The notes below the pieces were generated by a model. It did not search any database, had not been told where the DNA came from, and saw only the letters and a program-made list of their open reading frames with translations. A stretch of 64,000 nucleotides of DNA. Source: Hormiphora californensis. Lineage: Eukaryota > Ctenophora > Tentaculata > Cydippida > Pleurobrachiidae. The stretch spans positions 3,762,385 through 3,826,384 of the forward strand of contig CM035352.1 in the NCBI GenBank assembly GCA_020137815.1. Reading direction: 5' to 3'. Positions within the stretch are counted from its first letter, which is position 1, and every line of letters begins with the position of its first letter. Both the position numbers and the translations under genes were made by a program. Of this stretch, positions 9,918 to 21,956 are shown one piece after another.

Positions 9918-12807
9918 TTACCGTTTTGAGCTCAGCTTCGCTCTCAGATCGTTTTTACCAACGACCAACTTCGGCTTTTGGACGACTTGCACCTCTGAGC
10001 CGAGACTTCGTCTGGCGGGGTTACTAGTCATCTTTGCAGAGCCCTTCAAAACTACAGCAGACTGGATCCTTGGTCCGGAGCTGGGAAGAGGCTTCTGATC
10101 TCTGTGCGAGACAGTCCTTGATTCACCTTCTGAGAGTGGTTCAAATGTGAAAATAAATGTTTTCAAAGATTCAAAGTTCAAAGAAACTAGTAATGGCATA
10201 GATCTGTGCATCACACTAATAGCCAGTTCGCCCTATAATAGTCTCTTATACCTGAGTCACTGGAGTCAGAGGAGTCAGAGGAAGATTCACTGGAAGATTC
10301 GCTTGAAGATTCGCTAGAGCTACTCTCCGAGGAAGATGAAGATGAAGCATTGGGAAGCTTCTTTTGTCTTTTCTTAGCGGCAGAACTTTTTGAAGATGGA
10401 ACTCGCTTTCGTAAGGGTCTTCTTTCGAACTATTTCCTTTTCGATCACAGGTTCCTCCTCCTCGGAAGAGGATGATTCGACGTCTTTACGAACCTGTAAT
10501 TGAGGAAATGGAGGATTAGATCGATGCTCACTATCTTTATCGGAAAGAATGTGCTGAGGAATGTGGAATGTGACATGACAAAGGTGAGGGATCAGAACGA
10601 AAAGAATCGGTTATGCCCGATACTATAAATGTCAATAATACCTCGACATCATTGACCACGTGACTATACATCACGTGATTACTATATTTGGGCATTTCAC
10701 CTACTAGGGGGCCCACGCAGCCACGTACTACTTACCTCGACATCATTGGTCTTGTTGCTCCTATCCACCTCAATGGTAAGTGTCTCAACCAGTGGTTTAC
10801 CCAGTAGGTACTCCTCCTTAATCTGGTCCACATCAATTCGACCCTTATTAAGGTGGCGCCTAAGGTCGGGCTTCTTAGCGACCGCCTTCTTCACCTCCTG
10901 TATCTCTTCATTCGTCCTCTTTTTCTCCGGTGTACCAACTTGCTTTGTGAACTTTTTCCTGGGAATAAAGAATGTGAAGTACATAATATAATCAAGATGT
11001 AGAAATGGATAGCTATACCCTTTCGTACTGGGAGCAATGCACAACACTTAGTAGTGAGAACTAGCTCTAAAGAAATGATAAAAAGGGAACACTGCATCCA
11101 ATTTATTGGGGGCAGGGAGTTAGAAACAAGCATTTGATTGGTTAGTTACTAACTTAGTATGAAGGTAAGGTGCATTTGGATTTCCATAGAGATTATAATA
11201 GCGGCTGTTCAAGTGTGCCCCTCTCTTCTTCACATCCCCCGTGTTAGCGTATCTCATGAACATGAGATGGGCCTTCTCGTTGTCCTTTGTTGCTACCCTC
11301 CAAGGTTTAATGTCAGGTCCGGGTCTCTCAAGTGTCCCGGGAAGTAGGTAGAATGAATCCTCTGAAATGAGGGAGTGTGGTACTTTTATTAAGAAGTTTA
11401 ATTTAATCAATGAGACCACGTGGAAGATGATTGGATGCTTCAGAAAACACATCAACACATTAAAAATGATCAATGAACTATGAAGCTAACCTTCTTTTTC
11501 GCGGCGACGAAGCTCACTTTTCCTTTTCTCTAGTTCTTCCTCGGTGAATTTACTGCTGAAGGAAAGGAGGGCCCTTTTGACACTGTAGGTATCCGACCAG
11601 ACAACGTTACCTGTAGGAATATTTGACATGAAATGTGTGAAATGTGTTAGAGATATTATAATGTATTGCTCTTGATATACCTAGATCTATTCGGGGAAGA
11701 ATTTCATTTCATTTTGAAGCTATGGCTCCGGTAAACGCACCGCTGTACTTACAATGTGAATCGTCCAGCCATTCGATATGGTGAGGGGAGTACTCAGAAA
11801 AGTAATCCAGGATATCTTGGGTAGACAGATCATCTGTACCGAACAGGTGAATTGCCTCTGGTCGCCTCTCAAATAACCCACACTCTTCCTCCCTGTAAAA
11901 TGAGAGGTGTACTTGAGAATAACGAAACTATGTGACACATAAAACAAATGAAATTCAGAATAACAACAACAAAAAATACTATTTTTAAACTTACTCTTTG
12001 TCTGCCTCATCAACTACTTGATCATCATCAAATTTACTTTTTTCAATCTTCTCGTACTTCCCAAACCTCTGCATTCTCAGTTGTCGGCGATACTTTGCCT
12101 CCACCGACGTTGGGTCAAAACCCGTCATGAACTCACCTGAAGGGAAGGGAAGGGAGTGAGAGACATGGAGAGAGAGAGAGTGATCTGTGAGTGAGAGATC
12201 GTGAGAGTGAGAGAGGGATAAAATGAGAGAAAGAAAAATATGGTGAGTGCAAAGTCTGAGACTCAGTCAGATTTGATATACCTCCTCTATTCAGATAAAC
12301 TTTAGGCTCAAGTCTGGATTCCACTGCTGCTGCTGCTGATACTGCTGCTGATTTAGGAGCTTCAATCCTCTGCCTCTTGGACTTCCGGACAGGTCCCTCA
12401 ACCCTTGATGCCTCTGCCTTTTTCGGACTTGTAATTGGCGAAATGGAACGTTTTTTCTTGTCCTAAAAGAGAAACAAATTACCGGTTATGTCAAATCATT
12501 CCCGAACAATGCTGTGAGCTGAGAAATACAATGAGGAATGTGTGTCTTAAAAAATGTAGCAACTCACAGGTTCAGAAGGAGGAAGGGGCGGTCCTGCAAC
12601 CATCGATCTACTAGGTATCATCTTCTCTGAAACTGCAGCAGCAGGCTCAGTGGTTTTTATCAACTTCATAATGTTCCGAACCTCCCGTTCCTCATCCGAG
12701 TCAGGGTAATCTGGTAGCTCCGCAATAATGTCCGCTGCTTTCGGCAATGGATCGAGCTTGAAGTTAGGGTCAAAATCAGACTCTTCGGTGTCATTCTGTT
12801 CTGACAT
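9918..12807 (-). CDS. NCBP3: Nuclear cap-binding protein subunit 3
   Basis: Partner of NCBP1 in an alternative nuclear cap-binding complex for mRNA export. Nine exons: 12568-12807, 12282-12462, 11995-12136, 11753-11892, 11491-11610, 11154-11361, 10736-10958, 10252-10493, 9918-10129, about 568 residues. The acidic N-terminus (SDFDPNFKLDPLP) leads to the RRM-like core split over exons 4-5, with LFGTDDLSTQDILDYFSEY, HHIEWLDD and CNVVWSD, the NCBP3 signature including the aromatic and WLDD residues linked to cap binding. The C-terminus is basic and serine-rich (SSSSSSESSSSESSSE). Exon 8 is 242 bp where phases require 241. One extra base lies near 10400-10425, where the EEEEPVIEKEIV frame passes to the RKRVPSSKSSAAKKRQK frame. 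Every other junction keeps phase. NCBP3 lies immediately next to the BTB array. Confidence 0.9.
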
Positions 12808-12951
12808 GCTGGCTCTAGAGAGGGAAGCAGGGATTGTTAGCTGGATGAAACAGATTAAAAAGTAAACATCCATATTAAATTTAAAAAAAAGTACATTTAA
12901 AACCAAAAACTTCTAACGAAACAACATAAAACCCAATTAAACACGACAAAC

Positions 12952-15900
12952 TTAGTTACACCTGAAAACAACATTAATCAGGAATTTAGCTTTAGGATTA
13001 TCCCTTCTCTCACCCTCGATAAAACTGAAGATTTCATTTTTGTTCATAACAGCAATCGGAAAGAAAAAGTCTGACTTCCCGGGCCGCTCTACCACCATAT
13101 AATAGTGCAGGATGAGATTGAAATGAAGGGTGCTTTCTTTGATAGGTGAACTGTTGAAAAGAAGGGTTGAATTTCCCTCAGGGAGGGAAAGAGTAAAACT
13201 GAACTTGTGGGTTTCACCACACCCTCTCACATCACACTTAAATTCTCTAGTCAAGAATGATAAGCAATTTTGTCTTTTCAATATGTCCACTGAATGATTA
13301 GCGAGTGTCATTTTAATAATTTTTGTTATAAAGTCCGTCTTTTCCAATTTCGTGTTTGCTCGATCGATCCCATCAAAAAGGGAGAATCCAGTTCGAACAT
13401 CACTCAAGTAACTCCAATTGAGTCGACAGTTTCGCCACGCCTCGCACAGTCGTCCAAAGTGGTCACTGGTTAGGCTCTTGATTCTCTTGAACTGACCCCA
13501 AGCTATCATCGCATCGACGCAGAGATAAGCCTCCTTAGAACGAGGACAAACTTTTCCACAAATAGCGATCACCTCGTAGAGTTGCTTCATAGTCAACTTT
13601 AACCAGGATTCATTGATTACAAATTCCAGTATGGATTTTTGTGTTGTAAACTGTGTGCTGAGTATTGACACTGGTGCAGCTGATTTTTGAGCGGCAGGTG
13701 CAGCTGATTTTTGAGCGGGGAGGGTGGCTGGTTTTTGAGTAGGGAGTGTGGCTGGTTTTTGAGCGAGGAGGGCGGCTGGTTTTTGAGTGGGGAGTGTGGC
13801 TGGTTTTTGAGCGGGGGGTACAGCTGGGTTTTGAGTAGGGAGACGGTTTTTGAAGATGAGGACCAAATTCGAAACCTTGGCTTCGTTTATTTTTTCACGA
13901 ATTTGATTTCGTCCGAGGCCCTGTAGTGATATCCACTTTTTAGTTGTGCCACTTCCGCTTTCGGTTATGATGTAGGAGAAAACAACTTCATGACCAGGAG
14001 TTGCGTTTATTGTCATTTGGTAAGGTGCTGTTATTCCAAGTGTTGCTGTGAATGGATGTGGAGATTCACAATCTTCAATAGGACAGTCAAATTCGTTGGT
14101 TTTCACAAGAATGCACTTCTGGCCACCTAAAGAACTTAAAACACTTACTTTGTCCAGCGTAAATTCTTCTACAACGAACTTTTTGTTTTGGTTTTTGACT
14201 TTCGGCTCAGAATCAATACCCGCCAGATAGTTCAAGACCAATCGAAGATCCTCAGAAAACGCTGCTGGAAGAAGAAGCTGAGGAAGACGACATAGAATCC
14301 GTTCCCTAATTTCCTTGGTAACGGTAGTTCCTGTGTGTTTGAGCCAGAGAAATAGGTGGTCAACAAACAAAAACAGAGGGCCAGGATCATCAACAGTGCT
14401 TACAGCAAAGCATTTGTCTCGAAGCAAAATGATCTGCCCAAAAGTCTTCAGTTTCCTCCAATGTTTTAGATAACTAACCGCAGATTCTGCAGAATCGATT
14501 TGAGAAATTTGATCTTTCACATTAACAACAGATGAGACTGAGGTATCAGACTGGCGATCCAAACTTTTCACCGACGAAGCAGGAGACAATACGGAAGGAG
14601 CTGCAGATTGGTGAGAAGAACTGGCCTGTGGCTGCTCTGCTTGCTGAAGTATCTTCTGGACAGATTCATCGGAAATTGCGTTTCGCAGAACCAAAACCAG
14701 TTCAAATTCAATAAACCTATTTATAGCTTTACTGATTTGCCTCATAGCTTTACTGATTTGTCTTACTGATTTACCGACAAGAGAAACATAGCGAAGTTGC
14801 CTTAGTCCATCAGGTTTGCATAGTTCAACAACACCATAGTAAAACACAACATCATGGCCAGTAGTGCAGAAGAGAATTTCAGATGAAAAGGGATCGGAGA
14901 AACTTATTTTGATCTCAAACAGATGGTTCTCCAGACAACCTTTTACAGGACATTTTAACGAGGGAGAGCTAGAGTTAAACACAATATATCTCTTACTCGG
15001 TACCAAAGACGCGATCGTTTCACTCAAATCCATTGACAAGCGTATTGCAACATACTGGTCCGTTTTGCTCTTTGCTTTTCCAGTCGGAGTGTCGCCATTC
15101 ATAGAATGCAGAATTTTCTTCAAATCGACAGTAACCTCTGCAGGAAGAAACTCTTGTGGCAGCTGAGAAAGTATGGTAGTAAACATTGGCTGTACCGGAA
15201 CAGTCTTAGTGTACTCTAGCCAGTTGAAAAGGCAGTCGATGAACAAAAGGAGAGGGTGGGGGCTTTCAAGACTGCTAACGATCATGCATCTTTTTTTCAG
15301 CTCCATAACTTGATCGAAGTCCAATCTTCTTCTCCAACGTGCCTCCTTGAAGAATTTCCAAACTGCTTCTAGACAATTAGAATCAAGTTTTTGTAGCTCA
15401 GCCTGAAAGTCCAAGACCTTGTTAGTATTTGCAGGTGATGCTGGTGACATGGTGGGAAGAATTGCAGATGGCTGATGCTGCAGGACATGTAAGTTGAAGG
15501 TGCTGCAGAATTCGTGATAAGAACTAGCCTGTAATTGTTCCGTTTGCTTGAGTATCTGCTGAACAGATTCATTGGAAATTGAGTTTTCGCAAAACCAAAA
15601 CCAATTTTAAACGAGAACAGCTTTTCAGAGCATCCAATATCTTGAATCTGCTTCTGCCAAAGAGGGAGATCCATTGAAGTTGATTTGCTTGAGGTGTTCC
15701 TCCATTTTCAAGTTCATCAACAAGATAGTAAAAGACAACTTTGTGACCGGGCGTACAGGAGATGGTTTCTGGAAAGATAGCTTTTGGGAAATGTATCTTT
15801 ATATGAAAAGGATGACTTTGAAGACAGCCTGTAATGGGGCATGTGACGGACATTGAATCAACCTCAATACACTTCTGATCTGATTCTAGGGACGCAGCCA

Positions 15901-17267
15901 ACCTGTCATTCGAAATTGAAAGTCGAATTGTAACAAATAGTTCGGACTGGTGCTTAGCTTTACAGTTAGGATAGTTCCCCATCATAGAATGCAACACCCG
16001 CTTCAGATCCACCATGACCTCTGAAGGGAGCAACTCCTGCCTGAGTGGATTTATTATCTTATCGAATATCGGTGTGGTCAGCATAGTCTCAGTGAATCCC
16101 CAGCCAAAGAAACATAACGTCAATGAACAGTAAAAGTGGGTACGGGTCTTCAGGAGAACTTGCATTGGTACACTTCTTTTTTAGCTCAAGAAGTTGATCA
16201 AATGTCTCAAGTTTTTTCCACTTTGAGAATCTGTACAGAACACAAACCGACTCCGGATAACTAAAGTCGAGTTCAGGTAGAATCTCTTGCTTCTCAGGTA
16301 CCGGTTGACCTTCAATTTCAGGTTCAGAATTTGCAGATGATACTGTGGTACGTCCTGAAGAATATTCCGTTGGAGGTAATTCAGGTGCGGGTCGCCGGGT
16401 GATTGGAGGAGGAAAAGGGGCATGATGTGGAGACCGGAGAGGATTGAAGGTAGGAGGAGTCGGAGGAGTCGCTGGTGGGGTTACCATAGAAACACAATCC
16501 TTAGTGATCTGGATACAAAACTCCTTAACAACGGAAAAAGAACCATCCTCCAATGTCAAGAACTTTGGAAGAAACTTCAACTCTGTAAATCTTCGAGCTG
16601 GAACCAAGCTATTATCTCGTAAAAACCAGAGTAGTTTCCCCAAAATCAGAGGGTTATTTTCCACCGTTCTGCAGAGATCGAGAAGTTTTGTAGAGTCTTC
16701 CTTGAGGTCCGAAACGACTGGAGAACCTTGGGGAGCACTTGTTAGAACAGCAAGCAGAAGCGTATCTCTCCAAGGCGCAGGGTAGTTTGAAGCGATCCTC
16801 AAAAAACTGCCAAGGAAGTTAGCCCCATTGTGAATAAATGATGAAAATCGCTCCAGGCAGAGATTACGAAGAATCGTGATGTCATACACAGAAGCAAACC
16901 CAAAACAGAGCTCAATAATTTTCTGGAAAACCTGAACATCCTTGCCGTGGAGAATAAGAATGGAAGTGTACACAGCTTCCTCTATGTTCTCGAGCCTCTG
17001 TAGCGATGTTTCAATCTCAATTTCATCCAAACCAGAGAAAAGAAGTCTCTCAAAAACAGAGCTGTGAAGCGCCAAAATCAGGGAGTTCACTCGAAAGTGG
17101 GACTGTCCGACATGGATAATAACGGAGTGGCTGAGATCGTGGGAGGTCTGGAACTTTGATAGATCTTTCTGGTTAGGGATTTTTACACCAGTGGTGGTAT
17201 TGTGGGAGGAAGGAGGAGGGTCATCATTGGCATTCCAGAAACTAACTGCCAATTGTAGGTCGTCCAT
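12952..17267 (-). CDS. BTB array gene A: BTB-BACK-like protein with four C-terminal modules (two frame breaks)
   Basis: Intronless gene of about 1435 codons. N-terminal BTB (about residues 40-145; FRVNSLILALHSSVFERLLFSG) and a BACK-like helical part (PLILGKLLWFLRDN...FTELKFLPKFL) are followed by a proline-rich linker, then four modules. Each module has a helical block of about 90 residues (SYLKHWRKLKTFGQIILLRD type) and a beta-rich block opening C-x4-C-x3-H: CPITGCLQSH, CPVKGCLENH, CPIEDCESPH, CDVRGCGETH. An AQKPA-type repeat separates modules 3 and 4. The frame is broken twice: an extra G in a GGGG run near 16101-16106, and an extra A in an AAAA run near 15590-15593. The fused frames match paralogue B across both sites. 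The module is unknown to me. BTB proteins often recruit CUL3, but that role is inference here. Homopolymer breaks suggest consensus error; recent pseudogenisation is the alternative. Confidence 0.85.
13668..13850 (-). repeat. Coding minisatellite in BTB-A: (A/P)QK(P/S)A linker
   Basis: About eight to ten repeats of a short proline-alanine unit (PAQKPATLPTQKPA and variants), encoded by units close to 24-30 bp, between modules 3 and 4. In paralogue B the same linker is only one copy (PVQKPAVPV), so it expanded after the A/B duplication, or contracted in B. It is probably a flexible spacer. Confidence 0.85.
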
Positions 17268-17395
17268 GGGTTAACCACCCAGCCATACAATATCTCCTGT
17301 AGAAATATAGGAGCGATTTAATTAGTTGCCCTAAACTAAATTTTAGTGGAAAAAACATTTTTCAAAATTTTGGCATGCATCGTGGATGCAACAAG
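17268..17395 (-). promoter_or_regulatory. Upstream block shared by BTB genes A and B
   Basis: The 60-70 bp before the ATG of gene A (GGGTTAACCACCCAGCCATA, then a CGATTTAATTAGTTGCC segment) recurs almost base for base before gene B (21410-21475). It probably carries the 5' UTR and core promoter duplicated with the gene. Similarity ends where the intergenic sequences diverge. There is no direct evidence of function. Confidence 0.45.
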
Positions 17396-18020
17396 AGTTA
17401 TTGCATTATGTATTCATAATGCGGTACTTTCCTGCCACAAATGGATGTAAAATTAATGACCAAGCTTCAAAAACTGGATTTTCTTATGAATTTGCGCTCA
17501 AGGAGCATTTTTTGGTTGATGCGATGTTAGTTGCTTTGGTATCGGTGTTTGCTATCATGGTAATTAAAAAAGTTGCTATGGTGACCAAGACAGTTGCTAT
17601 GGTTACCAAGGCAGTTGCTTAGGAGTCCTTAGTTAGTTACTTAGTGCTTCAACTTTACCCTTGTCTTAACTCAAGTAACTTGCAATTGTCTCATAGTAGT
17701 TTCAAATTCATGCTTGGACGACTTGCTACAACTTCATGACATGACTGTAGGGCACCTAATTGAGGTGGAAGTAGAAAGTTCTATCAGTAAGTAATTGTAT
17801 GCCACAATGCCTGCTAATCATTTCCTTTTTTGCATCAACAAAGCGTGAGATGAAAGATTTATGAAGGAGCAGATATTGTTGCTATGCGTAGATAGGACGG
17901 ACAATATATATTTTAACCCCCAACATTACTGATTTCTAAAACCTGAATGAAAATTTTAGCACACGTGCTAAAACGATAATCATGGTGAATGCCCCTGGCA
18001 TCCACCCGGGCAGAAAAAAA
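17396..18020. mobile_element. Non-autonomous dispersed element, copy 1
   Basis: Matches 46965-47716 in inverse orientation over most of its length. Shared landmarks are TTATTGCATTATGTATTCAT and CCTGCCACAAATGGA at one end, a short tandem of GTTGCTATGGTTACCAAG in the middle, GCGTGAGATGAAAG, a TTTTAGCACACGTGCTAAAA palindrome and a CACCCGGGCAG end. No coding frame. It fills most of the spacer between BTB genes A and B, so it inserted after or during array growth. Confidence 0.85.
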
Positions 18021-18100
18021 ATGTTAGATGAAACAGCAAACATCCATTTCATATCAAAAGTAAATTTAAAATCAAAAACTTCTTACATAACAACAGAAAA

Positions 18101-21100
18101 TTAGTCACACCTGAAAACAACATTAATCAAGAATTTGGCTTTACGATTAACCTTTTTCTCACTCTTGATAAAACTGAAGATTTCATTTTTGTTCATAACG
18201 GCGATCGGAAAGAAAAAGTCTGACTTCCCTGGCCGCTCTACCACCATATAATAGTGCAGGATGAGATCGAAATGAAGGGTGCTTTCTTTGACAGGTGAAC
18301 TGTTGAAAAGAAGGGTTGAATCTCCCTCAGGGAGGGAAAGAGTAAAACTGAACTTGTGTGTTTTACCACACCCTTTTACCTCACACTGAACTTCGTTAGT
18401 CGAGAATGGTAAGCAATTTTGTTTTTTCAAAAGTTCGATGGAATGATTTGCAAAGGGAATTTCAACTAAGAAAGTTTTAAAGTCCGTCTTTTCCAATTTG
18501 GTGTTTTCTCGATCAATCCCATCGAAAAGCGAGAATCCAGTTCGAACATCGCTCAAGTAACTCCAATTGAGTCGACAGTTGCTCCATGCCTCGCACAGTC
18601 GTCCAAAGTGGTCGCTGGTCAGGTTATCGATTCTCTTGAACTGGCCCCACGCCATCATTGCATCGACGCAGAGATAAGCCTCCGTGGAGCCAGGACAAAC
18701 TTTTCCACAAATAGCGATAACCTCGTAGAAATGCTTCATGGCCAACTTAAACCAAGGTTCATTGATAATAAATTCCAGTATGCATTGTTTTGTTGTAAGC
18801 TGTGTGCTGAATATTGACACTGGTACAGCTGGTTTTTGAACGGGAAGACAGTTTTTGAAGATGAGGATCAAATATAAGCTGTTCACTTCGTATATTTTTT
18901 CACGAATTTGTTTCCGTCCAAGGCCCTGTAGTGATATCCAATTTTTAGATGTGCCACTTCCAGATATGATGTAGGAGAAAACAACTTTATGACCAGGAGT
19001 TGCGTTTGTTGTCATTTGGTAAGGTGCTGTAATACCAAGTTTAACTTCAAATGGATGCGGGGATTTACATCCTTCAATGGGACAGTCAATTTCGATGTTT
19101 TTCAAGCGAATGCACTTCCCTTTACCTAAATTACTTAGAACAGTTAGTTTGTCGAGCTTAAGTTCTCCTACAACGAACTTTTTGTTTTGGTTTTTGACTT
19201 TCGGCTCAGAATCAATACCCACGAGATAGTTCAAGACCAATCGCAGATCCTCAGAAAACGCTGCTGGAAGAAGAAGCTGAGGAAGACGACATAGAATCCG
19301 TTCCCTAATTTCCTTCGTAACAGTAATTCCTGTGTATTTGAGCCAGAGAAACAGGTGGTCAACGAACAAAAACAGAGGGCCAGGATCCTCAACAGTGCAT
19401 ACAGAAATGCATTTGTCTCGAAGCAAAAGAATCTGCTCAAAAGTCTTCAGTTTCCTCCAGTGCTTTAGATAACTAACCGCAGATGCTGCAGAATCGATTT
19501 GGGAAATTTGATCATCCACGTTAACAACAGATGAAACTGAGTTCTCAGACTGGCGATCCAAACTTTTCACCGACGAAGCAGGAGACAATACCGAAGTAGC
19601 CGGAGATGTACCGACTGAAGGAGCCGCAGATTGGTGAGAAGAGGTGGCCTCTGGCTGCTCTGCTTGCTGGAGTATCTTCTGGACAGATTCATTGGAAATT
19701 GTGTTTCGCAGAACCAAAACCAGTTCAAATTCATTTATAGCTTTACTGATTTGCTTGATAGCTTTACTGATTTGAGTTCTTCCTTTGCCGACAAGAGAAA
19801 AATAACGAAGTTGCCTTAGTCCATCAGGTTTGCATAGTTCAACAACACCATAGTAAAACACAACGTTATGGCCAGTAGTGCAGAAGAGAATTTCAGATGA
19901 AAAGGGATCGGAGAAACTAATTTTGATCTCAAACAGATGGTTCTCCAGACAACCTTTTACAGGGCACTTATGCAAGGATGATTCGAATGCCAAACAATAT
20001 TTCCAACTCAAAGATTCGATCGATTTACTCACATCCATTGACAAGCGTATTGCAACGTACTGGTCCGTTTTGCTCTTTGCTTTTCCAGTCGGAGTGTCGC
20101 CATTCATAGAATGCAGAATTTTCTTCAAATCGATAGTAACGTCTGCAGGAAGAAACTCTTGTGGCAGCTGAGCAAGTATGGTAACAAACATTTGCTGTTC
20201 CGGAACAGTCTCAGTGTACTCTAGCCAGTTGAAAAGGCATTCGATGAACAGAAATATAGGGTGGGGGCTTTCGAGATTGCTAACGATCACGCATCTTTTT
20301 TTCAGCTCCATGACTTCATCGAAAGTCAATTTTTTTCTCCAACGTGCCTCCTTGAAGAATTTCCAAACGGTTTCTATACAATTCGAATCAAGTTTTTGTA
20401 ACTCCGCCTCAAAATCCAAGACATCGTCAGACGAGCCAGCGACCTCTGGCTCTGTACTTGCAGGTGATGGTGAAATACTTCCTGAAGGCTGTGTAAATGA
20501 AGGACCATCCATTGGAGGTAACTCAGGTGCGGGTCGCCGGGTGACCGGAGGAGGAAAAGGGGCATGATGAGGAGACCGGGGAGGATTGAAGGTTGGAGGA
20601 GTCGGAGGAGTTGCTGGTGGGGTTACCATAGAAACACAATCCTTAGTGATCTGGATACAAAACTCCTTGACAACGGAAAAAGAACCATCCTCCAATGTCA
20701 AGAACTTTGGAAGAAACTTCAGCTCGGTAAATCTTCGAGCTGGAACCAAGCTATTATCTCGTAAAAACCAGAGCAGTTTCCCCAAAATCAGAGGGTTATT
20801 TTCCACTGTTCTGCAGAGATCGAGAAGTTTTGTAGAGTCTTCCTTGAGGTCTGAAACGACTGGAGAACCTTGGGGAGCACTTGTTAGAACAGCAAGCAGA
20901 AGCGTATCTCTCCAAGGCGCAGGGTATTTTGAAGCGATCCTCAAAAAACTGCCAAGGAAGTTAGCCCCATTGTGAATAAATGATGAAAATCGCTCCAGGC
21001 AGAGATTACGAAGAATCGTGATGTCATACACAGAAGCAAATCCAAAACAGAGCTCAATAATTTTCTGGGAAACCTGAAGATCCTTGCCGTGGAGAATGAG

Positions 21101-21409
21101 AATGGAAGTGTACACAGCTTCCTCCATGTTCTCGAGTCTCTGAAGCGACGTTTCAATCTCAATTTCATCCAAGCCAGAGAAAAGGAGTCTCTCAAGAACA
21201 GAGCTGTGAAGCGCCAAAATCAGGGAGTTCACTCGAAAGTGGGACTGTCCGACATGGAGGATAACGGAGTGGCTGAGATCGTGAGAGGTCTGGAACTTTG
21301 ATAGATCTTTCTGATTAGGGATTTTTACACCAGTGGTGGTATTGTGAGAGGAAGGAGGAGGGTCATCATTGGCATTCCAGAAACTAACTGCCAATTGTAG
21401 GTCGTCCAT
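18101..21409 (-). CDS. BTB array gene B: BTB-BACK-like protein with three C-terminal modules
   Basis: Intact intronless 1102-residue protein and the best reference for the family. It starts MDDLQLAVSFWNANDD. BTB is about residues 40-145 (VILHVGQSHFRVNSLILALHSSVLERLLFSGLDEIEIE), and a BACK-like helical region about 150-270 includes TVENNPLILGKLLWFLRDN. A Pro/Ser linker runs to about 330. Three modules follow, with C-x4-C-x3-H boxes CPVKGCLENH, CPIEGCKSPH and CEVKGCGKTH (the last at about residue 1009). Each module's beta block ends in a hydrophobic strand such as LVLVLRN. It equals gene A without A's first module. There is no signal peptide or membrane segment, so it is probably cytoplasmic or nuclear. 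BTB is usually a dimerisation and CUL3-binding domain; the modules are unassigned, and zinc binding by the CCH box is an inference. Confidence 0.88.
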   Translation of the reverse strand: MDDLQLAVSFWNANDDPPPSSHNTTTGVKIPNQKDLSKFQTSHDLSHSVILHVGQSHFRVNSLILALHSSVLERLLFSGLDEIEIETSLQRLENMEEAVYTSILILHGKDLQVSQKIIELCFGFASVYDITILRNLCLERFSSFIHNGANFLGSFLRIASKYPAPWRDTLLLAVLTSAPQGSPVVSDLKEDSTKLLDLCRTVENNPLILGKLLWFLRDNSLVPARRFTELKFLPKFLTLEDGSFSVVKEFCIQITKDCVSMVTPPATPPTPPTFNPPRSPHHAPFPPPVTRRPAPELPPMDGPSFTQPSGSISPSPASTEPEVAGSSDDVLDFEAELQKLDSNCIETVWKFFKEARWRKKLTFDEVMELKKRCVIVSNLESPHPIFLFIECLFNWLEYTETVPEQQMFVTILAQLPQEFLPADVTIDLKKILHSMNGDTPTGKAKSKTDQYVAIRLSMDVSKSIESLSWKYCLAFESSLHKCPVKGCLENHLFEIKISFSDPFSSEILFCTTGHNVVFYYGVVELCKPDGLRQLRYFSLVGKGRTQISKAIKQISKAINEFELVLVLRNTISNESVQKILQQAEQPEATSSHQSAAPSVGTSPATSVLSPASSVKSLDRQSENSVSSVVNVDDQISQIDSAASAVSYLKHWRKLKTFEQILLLRDKCISVCTVEDPGPLFLFVDHLFLWLKYTGITVTKEIRERILCRLPQLLLPAAFSEDLRLVLNYLVGIDSEPKVKNQNKKFVVGELKLDKLTVLSNLGKGKCIRLKNIEIDCPIEGCKSPHPFEVKLGITAPYQMTTNATPGHKVVFSYIISGSGTSKNWISLQGLGRKQIREKIYEVNSLYLILIFKNCLPVQKPAVPVSIFSTQLTTKQCILEFIINEPWFKLAMKHFYEVIAICGKVCPGSTEAYLCVDAMMAWGQFKRIDNLTSDHFGRLCEAWSNCRLNWSYLSDVRTGFSLFDGIDRENTKLEKTDFKTFLVEIPFANHSIELLKKQNCLPFSTNEVQCEVKGCGKTHKFSFTLSLPEGDSTLLFNSSPVKESTLHFDLILHYYMVVERPGKSDFFFPIAVMNKNEIFSFIKSEKKVNRKAKFLINVVFRCD

Positions 21410-21956
21410 GGGTTAACCACCCAGCCATACAATATATCCTGTAGGAAGATAGGAGCGATTTAATTAGTTGCCTAATGGGATTACAATTCGAAAAAATCTT
21501 TGAGAATTTAATTCGTTTTGAAATCGTGGCGTCAGATCAATGCTGTCTGCGATGAATTTGTTTAATCATTTGCTATTTGGAAACAGCCGATATAACTAAA
21601 AGCTATTCCTATGCAAAGAGGGTATCATGATTTCGCAAAAAAAACTTTGCCACATCTCAGCAAAAGTTAGCATCGTTTATAAAAACCAGCGTATAACCCG
21701 GTGGCACAATGTGAGGAATCTAGGAATGGCATTCCTTCCGGCAGATCAGCTCATTTGACCTGTATTTCGGCATAATATCAGCCGGCGACCATATTTAAAT
21801 TTTAGGATAGAAACAATCCTTATATGTTTCAGTACACATTCGTATTTTTCACAATTGTGCGAAGTTTTGGGGACATATGCCTCCATTGGGTCATTTTAAG
21901 TTCAAAATGTGGATGAGATTAGTTCTAACTTCATTGAATCTATATCTTATGTATTT
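21410..21956. other. Spacer between BTB genes B and C
   Basis: About 550 bp. The first 65 bp are the duplicated upstream block of gene B. The remainder shows no gene or clear repeat. Confidence 0.45.
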